Source: JBIQLO01 sp044464175
GTDB taxonomy: Bacteria > Planctomycetota > Phycisphaerae > Tepidisphaerales > Tepidisphaeraceae
Length of the DNA stretch: 20,248 nt
Reading direction: 5' to 3'
Assembly (NCBI GenBank): GCA_044464175.1
Contig: JBIQLO010000054.1
Coordinates: forward strand, 1-20,248
Shown here: positions 17,898 to 20,248 of the stretch, piece by piece
Numbering within the stretch: the first letter of the stretch is position 1
Layout of the letters: each line of letters begins with the position of its first letter
Program-made: the position numbers and the translations under genes
Notes under the pieces: model-generated
What the model was told of the DNA's origin: nothing
Seen by the model: only the letters and a program-made list of their open reading frames with translations
Database searches by the model: none

Positions 17898-18846
17898 GAA
17901 TGTACTTGCGGCCAAACCCGATCCCCTGATGGGCTGGATGGAGTCTCTGGGTGACCAGAAGCGCCTGCGGCTGCTGCGCCTGTTGGAGCGGCAGGAGCTG
18001 GGGGTGGCCGAGTTGTGCGACATCCTGCAGCTGCCCCAATCGACGATCAGCCGGCATTTGAAGCTGCTGGCGGAGAAGAAGTGGATTCGCTCGCGCCGGC
18101 ATGGGACGACGCATCTGTACCGGATGATTCTGGACGAGTTGGACCCGGCCGCCCGGCGGCTGTGGCTCCTGGCGCGGCAGCGGACCGAAGAATGGAACGA
18201 TGTTCGGCAGGATGAGATGCGGCTGGCGCAGACGCTGCGACAGCGGCAGAGCCGGGGGCAGCGGTTTTTCGCCGCCTCGGCCGAGCATTGGGACAAAATG
18301 CGGATGGACCTGTACGGGCAGGGGTTCATCAGCGCCGCGTTGCTGGGGCTGTTGCCGCGCGACATGGTGGTGGCCGACCTGGGGTGCGGCACGGGGGCGA
18401 TGGCGGCGCAACTGGCGCCGCACGTGGGGCGGGTGATCGGGGTGGACAACTCCGCCGCCATGCTCAAGGCCGCCCGGGGCCGCACGTCCCAGTGGGAGAA
18501 CGTGGAAATCCGCCAGGGGGACATCCAGGCGATCCCGATTGAGGATGCCGCCTGCGATGCGGTGTTGCTGCTGCTGGTGTTGACGTATGTGTCGGACGTG
18601 GCGGCCACGCTGGAGGAGGCGGGGCGCATTCTCAGGCCCGACGGTTCGATCGTGATTGTGGACCTGCTGCCGCACGACCGGGAGGAATTTCGCCGGCAGA
18701 TGGGGCAGGTTTCGGCCGGGCTGGACCCCACCGCCCTGGAGCGGCAGATGGAGGAGATCGGGTTTTCCACCGACATCCGCCCCCTGCCGCCGGAGCCGAA
18801 TGTGAAGGGGCCGGCGCTCTTCGTGGCGCGGGCCCGAAGGAAATAA
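17896..18846 (+). CDS. ArsR-family regulator fused to a SAM-dependent methyltransferase domain (SahR-like)
   Basis: This 316-residue two-domain protein has an N-terminal winged helix of the ArsR family (residues 14-75), with recognition region PQSTISRHLKLL (47-58). The usual metal-binding CxC is missing, since the motif reads ELCDIL with one cysteine (C41), so it is not expected to sense metals. A helical linker leads to a class I methyltransferase domain with motif I ADLGCGTGA (160-168), acidic VIGVDNS (180-186) and GDIQAIPIEDAACDAVLL (208-225). In Proteobacteria, proteins of this layout called SahR repress S-adenosylmethionine recycling genes, including ahcY, and respond to S-adenosylhomocysteine. 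Here ahcY lies 67 bases downstream, which supports the same role. A frame from TTG at 17851 exists, but that TTG lies in the -35 box; the ATG at 17896 is preferred. Confidence 0.87.
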   Translation: MNVLAAKPDPLMGWMESLGDQKRLRLLRLLERQELGVAELCDILQLPQSTISRHLKLLAEKKWIRSRRHGTTHLYRMILDELDPAARRLWLLARQRTEEWNDVRQDEMRLAQTLRQRQSRGQRFFAASAEHWDKMRMDLYGQGFISAALLGLLPRDMVVADLGCGTGAMAAQLAPHVGRVIGVDNSAAMLKAARGRTSQWENVEIRQGDIQAIPIEDAACDAVLLLLVLTYVSDVAATLEEAGRILRPDGSIVIVDLLPHDREEFRRQMGQVSAGLDPTALERQMEEIGFSTDIRPLPPEPNVKGPALFVARARRK

Positions 18847-18874
18847 AATACATCGTTTGGAAAGCCGTTAACCG

Positions 18875-18890
18875 GTGCGCGCAGGCGCAC
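18875..18890. promoter_or_regulatory. Perfect inverted repeat upstream of ahcY
   Basis: GTGCGC-GCAG-GCGCAC is a perfect 6-4-6 dyad located 8 bases before the AAGGAG ribosome site of ahcY. It could be an RNA hairpin in the leader or a DNA operator. A -10-like TAAAAT (18844-18849) overlaps the stop of the upstream gene and could start a transcript through it. The sequence does not show the conserved blocks of the SAH riboswitch as I know them. Confidence 0.4.
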
Positions 18891-18913
18891 TTTACAGAAG
18901 GAGCATCGATATC

Positions 18914-20248
<1,335 letters not shown>

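Noticed and set aside
16360..18675. 771-residue antisense frame over the transglutaminase and regulator genes
   Set aside because: Gln/Arg/Pro-rich shadow spanning two genuine genes and their gap; codon position bias fits the plus strand.
18847..18913. SAH riboswitch upstream of ahcY
   Set aside because: The gap is only 67 nt and I do not see the conserved GC-rich blocks of the SAH aptamer; only a simple 6-4-6 dyad is present. A covariance-model search would settle it.

Overview
The window is a high-GC bacterial chromosome segment with housekeeping-type genes and no sign of phage, plasmid or CRISPR. The best guess for the host is a member of the Planctomycetota, probably Phycisphaerae-like. 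This is an inference from three things: the style of the DUF58 and transglutaminase proteins, the small-protein family at the left edge, and intergenic TTCGAA-rich palindromes of a kind I associate with planctomycete genomes. No rRNA, tRNA or other taxonomic marker is present to prove it.

Layout, left to right. (1) 1-2145: the 3' end of an uncharacterised protein gene with a 15-bp tandem repeat in its tail, a long hairpin, a 74-residue membrane protein, and a convergent spinster-type MFS transporter. (2) 2146-5077: a divergent promoter region, then sulfite reductase and [4Fe-4S]-type APS reductase (cysH) as a likely operon, followed by a second long hairpin. (3) 5219-8217: a small unknown protein, a C45-family (acyltransferase-like Ntn hydrolase) lipoprotein on the minus strand, and divergently ATP sulfurylase (sat), closed by a strong bidirectional terminator. 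(4) 8312-9809, minus strand: Cu/Zn superoxide dismutase lipoprotein, a Trm112/UPF0434 protein and an unknown 170-residue protein. (5) 10003-13572: an unknown exported protein, TatD, and convergent UvrB. (6) 13573-17838: a structured 462-nt intergenic region, then a DUF58 protein and a TgpA-like transglutaminase membrane protein. (7) 17896-20248: an ArsR/methyltransferase fusion (SahR-like) directly upstream of S-adenosylhomocysteine hydrolase, which runs off the right edge.

Functionally, sulfur is the thread. Sat makes APS, the FeS-type CysH reduces APS to sulfite, and the siroheme enzyme reduces sulfite to sulfide, so no APS kinase is needed. At the other end of the window the SahR-like gene and ahcY belong to the S-adenosylmethionine recycling cycle.

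Two window-wide patterns deserve attention. The plus strand is C-rich from 1 to about 11.5 kb and G-rich afterwards, whatever the gene orientation, so strand composition flips at the tatD/uvrB junction. Several genes also lack a Shine-Dalgarno sequence and instead have a -10-like hexamer 5-10 nt before the start codon, as expected for leaderless or nearly leaderless mRNAs.
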